From assembly GCA_050948865.1 (NCBI GenBank), contig JBMNEQ010000001.1:62001-126000 (forward strand): a stretch of DNA of 64,000 bases, written 5' to 3'. The translations under genes were made by a program, and so were the position numbers. Shown here piece by piece: positions 41,436 to 50,460 of this stretch (position 1 is the first letter of the stretch; the number at the start of each line of letters is the position of its first letter). The notes below the pieces were generated by a model. That model saw only the letters and a list, made by a program, of their open reading frames with translations, had not been told where the DNA came from and did no database searches. Source of the stretch: SKGN01 sp050948865. GTDB lineage: Bacteria; Bacillota_I; Bacilli_A; RF39; UBA660.

Positions 41436-42185
41436 ATGAAAAAACTTTTAACCATTGAAAATTTAAACAAAACTTATTACCAAAAAAAGGATATTATCCA
41501 TGCTTTAAAAAATATATCTTTAAAAGTAAATGCAGGAGATTTTATCGCTTTAGTAGGACCATCAGGTTGCGGTAAATCAACTATCTTATCAATTTTATGT
41601 GGAATAGTCGAAAAAACAAGTGGTAATATTACTTATAATAAGAAGAATATTACTATTGGTTATATGCTCCAAAATGATTCCCTTTTTCCTTGGTTAACTA
41701 TTTTAAACAATTGCCTTTTAGGTTTAAAAATTAAAAAAAAAGTTAATAAAAATAATAAAGAAAAAGTTATCAACTTATTAAAAATGTATGGATTAAAGGA
41801 TTTTATTCATCATTATCCTAATTCTTTATCAGGAGGAATGAGACAAAGAGTTGCTTTAATCAGGACTTTAGCCTTAAATCCTGATATCCTCTTATTAGAT
41901 GAGCCTTTTTCAGCTTTAGATTATCAAACTAGATTAGCTGTTTCTGATGATGTTTATAAAATAATCAAAAAGGAAAAGAAAACTACTATCATGGTTACTC
42001 ATGATATTAGTGAAGCTATAAGTATGGCTGATAAAATAGTAGTTTTATCTAATCGGCCAGCCATTATTAAAAATATCTATAATATTAATTTAACCAATAA
42101 ATCTGCACCTATTGAAAATAGGAAAGCTAAAGAATTCGCTAATTATTATAGTAAAATATGGAAGGATTTAGATATCCATGTCTGA
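41436..42185 (+). CDS. ABC transporter ATP-binding protein, SsuB/ThiZ type
   Basis: 249 residues; Walker A GPSGCGKST, Q-loop MLQNDSLFPWLT, signature LSGGMRQRVALIR, Walker B ILLLDEPFSALD and H-loop VTHDISEAISMADK. Start at ATG 41436, one base after the upstream stop, so coupled. Overlaps the permease start by 8 bp. Powers the same importer. Confidence 0.93.
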   Translation: MKKLLTIENLNKTYYQKKDIIHALKNISLKVNAGDFIALVGPSGCGKSTILSILCGIVEKTSGNITYNKKNITIGYMLQNDSLFPWLTILNNCLLGLKIKKKVNKNNKEKVINLLKMYGLKDFIHHYPNSLSGGMRQRVALIRTLALNPDILLLDEPFSALDYQTRLAVSDDVYKIIKKEKKTTIMVTHDISEAISMADKIVVLSNRPAIIKNIYNINLTNKSAPIENRKAKEFANYYSKIWKDLDIHV

Positions 42186-42966
42186 TCAAAAACATCAAGC
42201 TTATTTAAGTAAATTAAAGAGGGAAAATTATTTAGTAATTAGTGTTCAAGTTTTAATCATAATTCTTTTTATTAGCAGTTGGGAAATATTTACTAAAAAA
42301 GACATTTTAAATACTTTCCTTTTTTCTAGCCCTTCTAATGTTTTTAAAACAATTAAAGCCTTATATTTAGAGAATAATTTATTTTATCATATTTTAGTTA
42401 CTTGTTATGAAACCCTTATTAGTTTTTTCTTAGGCACTTTAATTGGGCTTCTTATTGCCACTATTATGTGGTGGAATAAATTTATAGCAAAAGTAATCGA
42501 TCCCTACTTAACAGTCTTAAATAGCCTTCCTAAAATCGCTTTAGGACCAATCTTAATAATTTGGAGTGGAGCGAATATAAATTCAATTATTATAATGGCT
42601 TTATTAGTTTCAGTTATTATTACTATTATTAATATTTATAATGGTTTTATAAATGTTGAAGAAAATAAAATAAAGTTATTAAAAAGTTTTAAAGCTAGTA
42701 ATAGTCAAATATTTACTAAACTAATTTTACCCGCTAATACAAATATTATTATCAATGTTTTAAAAATAAATATAAGTTTATCTTTAATTGGAGTTATAAT
42801 GGGAGAGTTCTTAGTTTCTAAAGCTGGAATTGGTTATCTTATTATGTATGGTTCTCAAGTATTTAATTTAAATTTAGTAATTACAGGAATTATTCTGTTA
42901 GGTCTTATATCTTATTTAATGTATTTTGGAATTAATCAATTAGAAAAATTAAAAAAGGATGCATAA
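42178..42966 (+). CDS. ABC transporter permease, SsuC/ThiX type
   Basis: 262 residues, about six membrane helices, BPD_transp_1 family. The EAA-type coupling loop is LLKSFKASNSQIFTKLILPAN. LPKIALGPILIIWSGA and GVIMGEFLVSKAGIGYLI are typical of the NitT/TauT-like permeases. Third gene of the importer operon; it faces the convergent tsaD gene, with a 16-bp gap. Confidence 0.92.
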   Translation: MSDQKHQAYLSKLKRENYLVISVQVLIIILFISSWEIFTKKDILNTFLFSSPSNVFKTIKALYLENNLFYHILVTCYETLISFFLGTLIGLLIATIMWWNKFIAKVIDPYLTVLNSLPKIALGPILIIWSGANINSIIIMALLVSVIITIINIYNGFINVEENKIKLLKSFKASNSQIFTKLILPANTNIIINVLKINISLSLIGVIMGEFLVSKAGIGYLIMYGSQVFNLNLVITGIILLGLISYLMYFGINQLEKLKKDA

Positions 42967-42982
42967 AATGGCATCCCTTTTT

Positions 42983-43993
42983 TTATGAAGAAATATAATC
43001 ATCAACTGCTTTAGCATCTAAAGTAAAATCAGCAATAATTCCTTTTTGATAAGCATAATAAGCCGCTACTCCTATCATAGCAGCATTATCAGTGCAATAC
43101 CTTAAAGATGGAACTATTAACCTAATATTTTCTTTTTCACAAGCTAAAGTTAATTGTTTCCTTAGTTCTTTATTAGCTGCTACTCCTCCTGCTAATAATA
43201 AAGTTTGGACCCCTTTTTTCTTTACTGCTAACATCGCCTTTTTAACTAAAACAGTTACAACCCTTTCTTGAAAAGTTCTTGCTAAATCATTAACTCTAAT
43301 TTCATTGCCCTGTTTTATTTCCTTATTAACTAAATTAAGAACAGCACTTTTAATTCCACTAAAACTAAAATCCAAAGTCTCATTATCATAAGGATAAGGT
43401 AAATCATAAGTAAGATTACCTAATAATGATAATTTATCAATAATAGGGCCTCCCGGATAACCAAGTTTTAAAATTCTTGCTACTTTATCATAAGCTTCTC
43501 CAACTGCATCATCTAAAGTCCCACCTAGTTTTTCAAATTTATAATCTTCTTTCATATAAATAAGATCAGAATGTCCCCCGCTTACTACTAAAGCAACTAA
43601 CGGAAAAGTAAAATCATTAGTTAATTTATTCGCATAAATATGACCAATAATATGATGAACAGGAACTAAAGGTTTATCATAAAGAAAAGATAAAACTTTA
43701 GCAGCTTGAACTCCTATTAAAAGGGATCCAATTAAACCAGGTCCATAAGTAACACCAATAACATCGATATCCTTTATATCCATTTTTGCTTGATTTAAGG
43801 CTTCTTCAATAACAATGGTTATATTTTCAATATGTAATCTACTTGCTATTTCAGGAACAACTCCCCCGTATTTTTGATGAATATCCATTTGTGATAAAAC
43901 CACTAGACTGATCTCCTCTTGCCCATTTTTAACTATACTAACACTTGTTTCATCACAACTTGTTTCAATTGCTAAAACGTAAAAATCTTTCAT
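42983..43993 (-). CDS. tsaD: tRNA N6-threonylcarbamoyladenosine transferase TsaD
   Basis: 336 residues from MKDFYVLAIETSCDETSVSIV (43993, GGTGATAG upstream). The metal-binding HHIIGH motif (VPVHHIIGHIYAN), VSGGHSDLIYM and LLAGGVAANKELR are conserved. With TsaB and TsaE it transfers threonylcarbamoyl to A37 of ANN-decoding tRNAs; all three are encoded together here. Confidence 0.97.
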   Translation of the reverse strand: MKDFYVLAIETSCDETSVSIVKNGQEEISLVVLSQMDIHQKYGGVVPEIASRLHIENITIVIEEALNQAKMDIKDIDVIGVTYGPGLIGSLLIGVQAAKVLSFLYDKPLVPVHHIIGHIYANKLTNDFTFPLVALVVSGGHSDLIYMKEDYKFEKLGGTLDDAVGEAYDKVARILKLGYPGGPIIDKLSLLGNLTYDLPYPYDNETLDFSFSGIKSAVLNLVNKEIKQGNEIRVNDLARTFQERVVTVLVKKAMLAVKKKGVQTLLLAGGVAANKELRKQLTLACEKENIRLIVPSLRYCTDNAAMIGVAAYYAYQKGIIADFTLDAKAVDDYISS

Positions 43994-43998
43994 TCCTA

Positions 43999-44631
43999 TC
44001 ACCTTGATAAATTACCTTCCACTTCTGTTTTTTTTAAATATTGAGGATTCAATAAATGAGGATTTACTGGATTCTCGTGCTTATAATAATTGATTATTTT
44101 CATCACATCTAAACTTACTTCATTAGTTTTATTTATAGAACAGATATTTATATTTCCATTTATAGTAATAGATCCCTTTAATCTATTAATTCTTTTCTTT
44201 AAAAGATCTATTTTAATGTAACATGGCTTAAATATTTCTTGATAATCTTTTTTATAAAGACCAGCATAAACATATCCCCTTCTAGCATCAATTACAGAAA
44301 CATAGTTATTCGCTTCTTCCAAGGAAGACAAAGCATACGCTTTTAAAGTGGAAATAGGGATTACTTCTTTTTTTAAAGCCCAAGCATAAACTTTAGCTAA
44401 AGCAACTCCAATTCTAATTCCTGTAAAAGAACCAGGGCCATTAATAACAAAAATCTTATCTATTTTTTCCTTTTTTATTCCAGTTTCTTCAAAAAGTTCT
44501 TTTAAACCTTGCATAATATATTTAGAATGTTTATTAGTAGCATTATAATTTATATTCCCTAAAATATCATCATCATTAGTTAAAGCAATTGTTAAAATAT
44601 CCGTCGAACTATCTATAAATAAATACTTCAT
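43999..44631 (-). CDS. tsaB: tRNA threonylcarbamoyladenosine biosynthesis protein TsaB
   Basis: 210 residues, ASKHA fold: LFIDSSTDILTIALTNDD at the start, GPGSFTGIRIGVALAKVYAWAL and ISTLKAYALS. A scaffold for TsaD. It overlaps tsaE by 4 bp (ATGA). Stop is TGA. Confidence 0.95.
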   Translation of the reverse strand: MKYLFIDSSTDILTIALTNDDDILGNINYNATNKHSKYIMQGLKELFEETGIKKEKIDKIFVINGPGSFTGIRIGVALAKVYAWALKKEVIPISTLKAYALSSLEEANNYVSVIDARRGYVYAGLYKKDYQEIFKPCYIKIDLLKKRINRLKGSITINGNINICSINKTNEVSLDVMKIINYYKHENPVNPHLLNPQYLKKTEVEGNLSR

Positions 44632-45098
44632 AAAAGAGCCTCACATAAATTTTCATATTTCTCTCCATAAGGCTTTAAAATTAAAACTCGAACATTCTCA
44701 CTGACAATTTTTATTTTTATCTCTAACCTTTCTTCAGGCAAATATCCTTTAATTGTATCCGCCCATTCAATTACAATAATCCCTTCTTTATTAAAATAAT
44801 CTTCTAAGCCAAGATTATCAATCTTCCCATCTAAACGATAAACATCGATATGATAAAAAGGAGTTTTCCCTGAAAAATATTCTTTTATAATATTAAAGGT
44901 AGGCGAAGTTATAACCTCATTAATATTTAAAGCTGCTGCCATTCCCTTAGCAAATACCGTTTTCCCACTTCCTAAATCCCCTTCTAAACAAATTACCATA
45001 TTAGGAAGTTTTTCTAATTCAATGTTTTGAGCAAAGTCAATTGTTTCTTCTTCACTTCTGGTTGTTATTTTATATTTTTGATTATCTAGAATAGACAT
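44628..45098 (-). CDS. tsaE: tRNA threonylcarbamoyladenosine biosynthesis ATPase TsaE
   Basis: 156 residues; P-loop EGDLGSGKTVFAKG, SPTFNIIKEY and FYHIDVYRLDG, IIVIEWAD. Resets the TsaBD complex by ATP hydrolysis. First gene of the tsaE-tsaB-tsaD operon, with its own promoter at 45134-45163. Confidence 0.95.
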   Translation of the reverse strand: MSILDNQKYKITTRSEEETIDFAQNIELEKLPNMVICLEGDLGSGKTVFAKGMAAALNINEVITSPTFNIIKEYFSGKTPFYHIDVYRLDGKIDNLGLEDYFNKEGIIVIEWADTIKGYLPEERLEIKIKIVSENVRVLILKPYGEKYENLCEALL

Positions 45099-45133
45099 TT
45101 GCTATCACCTCGTTCTTTTTATATTTCTAATAT

Positions 45134-45163
45134 ATTATAGCATTATAAAATATAATTATACAA
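45134..45163 (-). promoter_or_regulatory. Promoter of tsaE-tsaB-tsaD
   Basis: Minus strand: -35 TTGTAT (45163-45158), 18-bp spacer, -10 TATAAT (45139-45134) with TG upstream (TGCTATAAT). Confidence 0.65.
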
Positions 45164-45184
45164 CCATTTTAAAAGAGAATTAAA

Positions 45185-45206
45185 TAAAAAAAGATGATTA
45201 ATCATC
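45185..45206 (-). terminator. Terminator of the cysteine-repeat protein gene
   Basis: Perfect 14-base palindrome GATGATTAATCATC (45193-45206) followed on the minus strand by seven Ts. It lies 3 bases past the stop codon. Confidence 0.85.
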
Positions 45207-45209
45207 CTT

Positions 45210-47069
45210 TTAATATAGATTTTTTTTTCTAGTTTTACCTGTTTTAGTCCAACCAGGTAATGATCTATTCGTTGACCATTTGTATTCAGTTTTTTGTTCT
45301 GTTATTTTATAACCTGCTGGTAAAGACGTTACCCAACCCGTATATACCTTTTCACTTGATGTCGTTCTTTCTCTTTTTTGACCAGTTGTTTCCCAGCCTG
45401 TTAATTTCTTTTCAATGGACCATTTTCGATCAACCTCTACCCTTTTATAAATCGGTATTTTCTTGGCCTCTTTAAAGGTAGTTTTAATTTCGCTAATCCG
45501 ACATTTTTTACCTTCCAATTGACCTTTATCACAAATGTAAATCGTTGAATATTCATCAATTCGACATTTTGACCCAACTAAAGTTCCTTGTGGACAATAA
45601 TAACTGGTAATTATATCTGTAATACGACAACGATTACCTTCAACGGTTCCTTGTGAACAAGTATAATAATCTATTGTTTCATAAATACGACATTTACTTC
45701 CTTCTCTTGTTCCTTGTGGACAATAATAGTCTGTAGTTGTTTCATAAATACGACAACGATCTCCTTCTCTTGTCCCTTTTGAACAGGTATAAACATTAGT
45801 TGTTTCATAAATACGACATTTATCGCCCTCTTTTACGCCTGCTGAACAAGTATAAGTTGTAGTTATATTAGCTTTAGCAGGAACATAAGTTGTTTTATAT
45901 TTTGGAGTAGCACTTCTTTGATAAATACTATATTTATATATAGTAACCATATTAAAGCATCCATCACAAGCATATTGTTGTTCTGTTCCAACATAAACCC
46001 TTTTTTCTGTAGCATTTTCATAAACACTTAATGGACTTTTAGATGTCTCTGTTCTTTTATAAACCCAAGAACCATACGTATATCCATCAGCTGTTTGAAT
46101 TTTACATTGATTACCTTCTTTTACCCCTTCTGAACATGTATAAGTTGTGGTTGTATTAGCCTTAGCAGCTATTGTATAACTACTAGTTAAAACTTCTTTT
46201 TGAGCTGCCACGGTATAACTTGTCGTTCTCGTATCTGTTTTAGCGGCCACTGTATAACTAGTTGTAGTGACTTCCCTTTTAGCCGGAATAGTATAACTAT
46301 CAATTTCATTTCTTTTCTCAGCATTTACAGTATAAGTAGATGTCGCTGTTTCAACTCGGGCTGGAATTGTAGAACTAACCTTTTCTTCAATTTTACATTC
46401 AGTTCCTACCTTTTTTCCCTTTTCACACTCATACTTATAATCACTAATCTTATCCGCATATTTAACATGTTCATATTCTGTTACTGTTCCATTAATAATT
46501 TTATAACCTTGATAAAGTTCCCTAGAAAATTGATATTCAACAACATCATTCTTTTTAACTTGTGGTTGAGGTTTGATAGGTGCTGGAGTAGGTTTCTTTG
46601 GTGTTGGTGCTATTTGAGGCTCTATAACTTCCTCTTCCTTTTCTTCGGTTTGACAAACATCTTGGCAAAGATCATAACAACCCAAATGTTCTATTACATA
46701 ATCTGTTTTTGTAGAACATGATAAATGAGCTTTAATAATATATTCTGTTTCCATCTTCATAACTTCTACATAAGAAGTATGAGGATCACAAAATTCTCCT
46801 TTAGAATCAACAATCGGTAAAACTAGTTTTCTAGTTTGCATTTCTTCTAATGAAAGAACTTCCGTTGCTCCCACTTCTTTAGGTAATCTTTCTAAAGTAA
46901 AATAACTCTTTCCAGCATTTTTCATTGTTTCAATATTATCCACAAATAAACGATCATAAAGTGGATTTAAATTAGGTAGTGGATATAACCACATCAACAA
47001 AAAAACAAACAAAACAACCATAATTATCTTAATTATTAAGTCTTTAACAAAAGTATTTTCTTGTTCCAT
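45210..47069 (-). CDS. Membrane-anchored cysteine-repeat surface protein
   Basis: About 619 residues from MEQENTFV (47069; GGGGGAG upstream). One N-terminal membrane helix (~12-32), a ~100-residue domain, a proline-rich spacer (PTPKKPTPAPIKPQPQ), then two repeat types. Five copies of a TSYTVAA-like unit sit near the middle. Eight copies of C-x2-G-x3-G-x2-C-(K/R)-I occur (for example YTCSKGTREGDRCRIYETT), mostly spaced by ~20 residues. The paired cysteines suggest disulfide-closed loops outside the cell. The family is not recognised. A GW-containing tail (GWVTSLPAGYKI, LPGWTKTG) follows. Confidence 0.75.
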   Translation of the reverse strand: MEQENTFVKDLIIKIIMVVLFVFLLMWLYPLPNLNPLYDRLFVDNIETMKNAGKSYFTLERLPKEVGATEVLSLEEMQTRKLVLPIVDSKGEFCDPHTSYVEVMKMETEYIIKAHLSCSTKTDYVIEHLGCYDLCQDVCQTEEKEEEVIEPQIAPTPKKPTPAPIKPQPQVKKNDVVEYQFSRELYQGYKIINGTVTEYEHVKYADKISDYKYECEKGKKVGTECKIEEKVSSTIPARVETATSTYTVNAEKRNEIDSYTIPAKREVTTTSYTVAAKTDTRTTSYTVAAQKEVLTSSYTIAAKANTTTTYTCSEGVKEGNQCKIQTADGYTYGSWVYKRTETSKSPLSVYENATEKRVYVGTEQQYACDGCFNMVTIYKYSIYQRSATPKYKTTYVPAKANITTTYTCSAGVKEGDKCRIYETTNVYTCSKGTREGDRCRIYETTTDYYCPQGTREGSKCRIYETIDYYTCSQGTVEGNRCRITDIITSYYCPQGTLVGSKCRIDEYSTIYICDKGQLEGKKCRISEIKTTFKEAKKIPIYKRVEVDRKWSIEKKLTGWETTGQKRERTTSSEKVYTGWVTSLPAGYKITEQKTEYKWSTNRSLPGWTKTGKTRKKNLY

Positions 47070-47106
47070 AACGCTCCCCCTCTCTAAATATTTATTTATC
47101 ATTTAT

Positions 47107-47135
47107 ATAATACACTTTTAAAGAATTAAAGTCAA
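47107..47135 (-). promoter_or_regulatory. Promoter of the cysteine-repeat protein gene
   Basis: Minus strand: -35 TTGACT (47135-47130), 17-bp spacer, -10 TATTAT (47112-47107). It begins right after the stop of the upstream gene. Confidence 0.7.
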
Positions 47136-47136
47136 T

Positions 47137-48339
47137 TTATGATCTTTCTTTTTCTTTAATATCTTTAAGTGAATTATTCTCTAATTTCTTTAATAAATTT
47201 GTTCCTTCAGCTTGATTCATTTCTTGTAATGTTTTAGTAACATTTTTCAATTGATATCTTTCTGGTTCTTTATATTTTAAATCAGCAACAGCATCATAAA
47301 TAACACTATATTGAGGATTTATTCCTCCAATTATAGCATTAGTTGTTAAAGATGTATTTAATACTACAAAACGAGCCATACCACCAACAGAACGATAATT
47401 AATATCCCCTTCTTTAGTTTTAATTGGTTCTTCATCAATTAAACCTTGACATTGTAATAAATAAAAATCAGCAATAACTTGATTCGCTTTTTCCTTATTA
47501 CCAGCAAAAATAGCATCTAATAACTCTTCTCGTTTATTAGTAAAGGTTTCCACGTAAGCGCGATCTGTTCTTTTAGCAAAAATAGAAGCTAAATCATAAG
47601 GAATCCTTTTTTCATTCAAATTAGTAACACCAGCATAATGATTAGTCGCTGCTACTGTATTAATATTCAAAATAGCATTTAAAGGTTTCACCATTGATTC
47701 AAAAATATCCATTTCCCCTGGATTAACATTATTCGCTAATAAAGTCATTTTTAATAAATCAGAATTATCAACCTTTACTCCTTCAGCCTTACTTATTTGA
47801 TTTTGCAAATCATTTATTATTTTAGAAACAACATCAACATCAGAAATATCAAAATGATTTTCTTTTTCAGTTAATGCTTCTTGCACCTCATCAAGGGATT
47901 CTAAAACCAAAGCATTTCCATTCTTAGAAGAATCATATTCTTCAGTTATAGCTGGTGGAGGTGTAATATCTTGACCATTATATTTATTATTTTTATCAAG
48001 AACACAAGACTTAACTCCCATAACTGATAAAACAACAACAGTTCCTAAAGCAACAACCTTAATCACTTTAGGAAGATTAGCACTTCTTTTTTTATCTCTT
48101 TCTAATTTTTTTTGCCTTTGATCTAATTCCTTACCATATTCTGTTTCCATTTTTAAATCAAGTTGATCAATAAATCTTATTTTTTCTAAAGGAAATAAAT
48201 CCCTTTTCTCTAAAGCGCTTAGCAAAGCCTTTTGATAAGGATAAACCTTTTCTTCATTATTAGCAAAAGTTATTACTATTCCTTTATTTTCACCATATTG
48301 TTGAACTACATCAATATTTTTTATAAGCTTTTTAGCCAT
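47137..48339 (-). CDS. Membrane protein of unknown function
   Basis: 400 residues. An N-terminal cytosolic part (~1-100) ends in a charged helix. One membrane segment follows (~104-122, VIKVVALGTVVVLSVMGVKSC), then a ~275-residue extracellular, helix-rich domain. Not recognised. Its promoter at 48363-48391 adjoins the IS30-type element, so the insertion left it expressed. Confidence 0.65.
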   Translation of the reverse strand: MAKKLIKNIDVVQQYGENKGIVITFANNEEKVYPYQKALLSALEKRDLFPLEKIRFIDQLDLKMETEYGKELDQRQKKLERDKKRSANLPKVIKVVALGTVVVLSVMGVKSCVLDKNNKYNGQDITPPPAITEEYDSSKNGNALVLESLDEVQEALTEKENHFDISDVDVVSKIINDLQNQISKAEGVKVDNSDLLKMTLLANNVNPGEMDIFESMVKPLNAILNINTVAATNHYAGVTNLNEKRIPYDLASIFAKRTDRAYVETFTNKREELLDAIFAGNKEKANQVIADFYLLQCQGLIDEEPIKTKEGDINYRSVGGMARFVVLNTSLTTNAIIGGINPQYSVIYDAVADLKYKEPERYQLKNVTKTLQEMNQAEGTNLLKKLENNSLKDIKEKERS

Positions 48340-48362
48340 TCTTTCACCTCTTTTAAAAAGTT

Positions 48363-48391
48363 ATTCTAACATCAAAGGTTTTTATTGTCAA
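48363..48391 (-). promoter_or_regulatory. Promoter of the 47137-48339 gene
   Basis: Minus strand: -35 TTGACA (48391-48386), 17-bp spacer, -10 TAGAAT (48368-48363) with TG upstream. Four bases of the -35 lie inside the left copy of the 20-bp target duplication of the neighbouring IS. Confidence 0.78.
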
Positions 48392-48407
48392 CTACACTTA
48401 TTTAAAT
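48388..48407. repeat. Target-site duplication of the IS30-type element, left copy
   Basis: 20 bp, TCAACTACACTTATTTAAAT, matching 50441-50460 at 19 of 20 positions. Long, variable duplications are known for some IS30-family members such as IS1630 of Mycoplasma fermentans. Confidence 0.75.
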
Positions 48408-48893
48408 GTTAAATAAAAAGGTAAGTTCCCGCCCAACTACCATATGGGAACTTAGTTGTTGAAATAATTTTTTGGATTCCTTTTAAGGAATTTTTTTGTA
48501 TTTATGCCGAGAAAACTTTATGATTTTAGGCAATTCGTGTTAGTCGTAAAAGCGAAAGCGTCTATACGCTTTCCACGACAAAATTAACACGAATTGGGTT
48601 CCTAAAATCATAAAGGAAATTGGAATAAATTTAAATATAAATTAAAACGTTTATAAAAAAGCGTCTAAATACTTGACTTAAATCCAATCTTTATCAGTAA
48701 TATCATCTGTAATAGAACTGTTTTTATTAAGAACCTATTTTTTAAATTCCTAATTCATTATATATAACAAACAAGAAACGAGCAAATTCATATCACTTAA
48801 TAATTTAGGGATTTTAACCATCAAACTTAGTTCATCAATTATTAGAAATGAATTTTACTTTGCTATATTTATTAATTAGTTATATTATACTCT
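48408..48893. other. Left non-coding region of the IS30-type element
   Basis: About 485 bp without a gene. It holds the left inverted repeat, a GTTCCC/GGGAAC hairpin (48425-48451), a short terminator-like hairpin with T-run (48476-48497), and the long nested palindrome at 48501-48632. The remaining ~260 bp up to the transposase is AT-rich with no clear feature apart from a likely promoter close to the gene. Confidence 0.5.
48501..48632. repeat. Structured palindromic element A
   Basis: Outer boxes TTTATGCCGAGA (48501-48512) and GGAAATTGGAATAAATTT (48615-48632). Between them is a nested hairpin: 15 bp (48516-48530 with 48601-48615), 12 bp (48531-48542 with 48585-48596), 5 bp (48543-48547 with 48575-48579) and 8 bp (48554-48561 with 48566-48573), all perfect. 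Element B at 54359-54495 shares the boxes and the layout but not the stem sequences. Confidence 0.75.
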
Positions 48894-48932
48894 ATGTTGG
48901 TTTATTTGCCATTAATGAAAGGAAGTGTCAAA

Positions 48933-50121
48933 ATGGCAAAATCAAGTTACAATCATCTTACTAAAGAACAAAGAGATGTTATAGAAATTTTAATAAGAAA
49001 AAACGTTACATTTACTGATATTGGAAAAACAATTGAAAAGGATCGCACCACTATTGCTAAAGAAGTAAAAAGAAATAGATACTCTAAATATTCAAACAAC
49101 AATGAAAACACATCAAATTGTCCTAAACTCAATAAAGTTCCATATGTTTGTAATAATTGTTCAGCCAAAGGAGGATGCTCTAAAAAAAAGCTTTACTATA
49201 ACGCTAAGATAGCATCACGATTTATATAAACTTAAACTTCGTACAACAAGAGAAGGCATTGATATCACTCCTCAAGAGATTGAAGAAATAGAAGAAATAA
49301 TAGTTCCACTTATAAAAGATAAGAAACAAAGTGTTAACCAAGTATTTGCAAACCACAAAGACATTCTTTGCATGAGCAAAACAACTTTTTATAAGTACAT
49401 TGATATTAACGCTTTGTCTTTAACAAATTTAGATTTACCTAAAAAAGTAAAATACAAAAAAAGGAAATTAAATCAACGTAGAAATAGACGTGAATTAGCT
49501 ATTCTAAAAAATAGAACTTATAACGATTATCTGCTTTTCACAACTATACATCCTAGAATGAACGTTGCCCAAATGGATACTGTTATTGGAAAACAAGGTA
49601 ATTCAAAAGTATTATTAACGCTTTTAATTATTAAAACTAAGTTTATGTTGATTTTTTTATTAGATAAAAATAATATAGCATCAGTAGATGATAAATTTGT
49701 ATTTTTAAAAGACACACTTGGTATTAAGTTATACGCTCAAGTTTTACGGATTATTTTGACCGACAATGGAGGAGAATTTTTCAATCCTGATATGATGGAA
49801 AGAGATTATAAAAACAATAAAAAAATATGTAATGTGTTTTATTGTGATCCTTATCAATCAAATCAAAAAGCAGAAATAGAAAAAAATCACTATTACATCA
49901 GAAAGGTTTTTACTAAAGGAACATCTTTTGAAAATTTGACTGATGAAACAGTGAAGTTTCTTGAGAATAACATAAACAATACTCCAAGAGTAAGTTTAGA
50001 TAATAAGACACCATATGAATTAACTAAAAAACTTTATCCAAATTTTATAAAAAAATTAAATTGCTCTTACATAAAACCTGACAATGTAACATTTAATCTA
50101 AGTGATTATAAAATTAAATAA
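48933..50121 (+). pseudogene. IS30-family transposase, frameshifted
   Basis: Two frames make one ~395-residue transposase. The first, from ATG 48933 (MAKSSYNHLTKEQRDVIEIL, GGAAG upstream), has the HTH DIGKTIEKDRTTIAKEVKRNR and a Cys pair region. The second carries the DDE domain: D in AQMDTVIGKQG, D in LTDNGGEFF and E in QKAEIEKNHYYIRK. The frame breaks near 49218 at CGATTTATATAAAC; removing one T gives R-L-Y-K-L-K-L, the family sequence. It is probably inactive unless the extra T is an error. No programmed frameshift signal is evident. Confidence 0.85.
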
Positions 50122-50440
50122 AGTTTTCATTGATGATCATTTTGCTTACAAATGATTGTCAACCAATCACTTAAAAATCTACTATAACTTTAAATGATTG
50201 GTTGGCAAATAATAGCCAACAACAATTTTTTTTTATTATTCCGATACGGGAACTAAGTCTTAAAATGACCAAGTACGTATCCTTTTTTAGCTGCTATAAA
50301 TTTATAACATCGAATATATAGTATCATAATATTGAAAAAAAGACCATCTTTTTAGATTTTAAACACTAAAAAACTCCCACAAACGAGAACTTTGTAACGA
50401 AATTATATTTTAGCATTCAAACGGGAACTTACTTTTTAAT
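50122..50440. other. Right non-coding region of the IS30-type element
   Basis: About 320 bp without a gene. It contains a 20-bp stem with G-U pairs (50156-50175 with 50189-50208) followed by a T-run near 50226, a likely transposase terminator. It also has scattered GGGAACT-like repeats and the right inverted repeat ending at 50440. Confidence 0.55.
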
Positions 50441-50460
50441 TCAACGACACTTATTTAAAT
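50441..50460. repeat. Target-site duplication of the IS30-type element, right copy
   Basis: 20 bp matching 48388-48407 with one difference. It contains the lon stop codon (TGA, 50443-50441) and the last six lon codons' bases, so the original target was the 3' end of lon. Confidence 0.75.

Larger units (their letters stand above)
48408..50440 (+). mobile_element. IS30-family insertion sequence
   Basis: Flanked by 20-bp direct repeats. Its ends carry imperfect inverted repeats: the left near 48414-48431 (TAAAAAGGTAAGTTCCCG) matches the complement of the right (50423-50440) at 16 of 18 bases. The core GGGAACTTA recurs inside, at 48446 and in variant forms near 50256 and 50390, perhaps as transposase sites. 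At ~2 kb it is larger than typical IS30 members, mainly because the left non-coding part contains a long palindrome. It is inserted exactly after the lon stop codon. Confidence 0.78.

Noticed and set aside
46200..46721. 173-codon plus-strand frame opposite the cysteine-repeat gene
   Set aside because: It is antisense to a gene with clear repeats, signals and terminator; the translation is low-complexity Ser/Phe/Cys.
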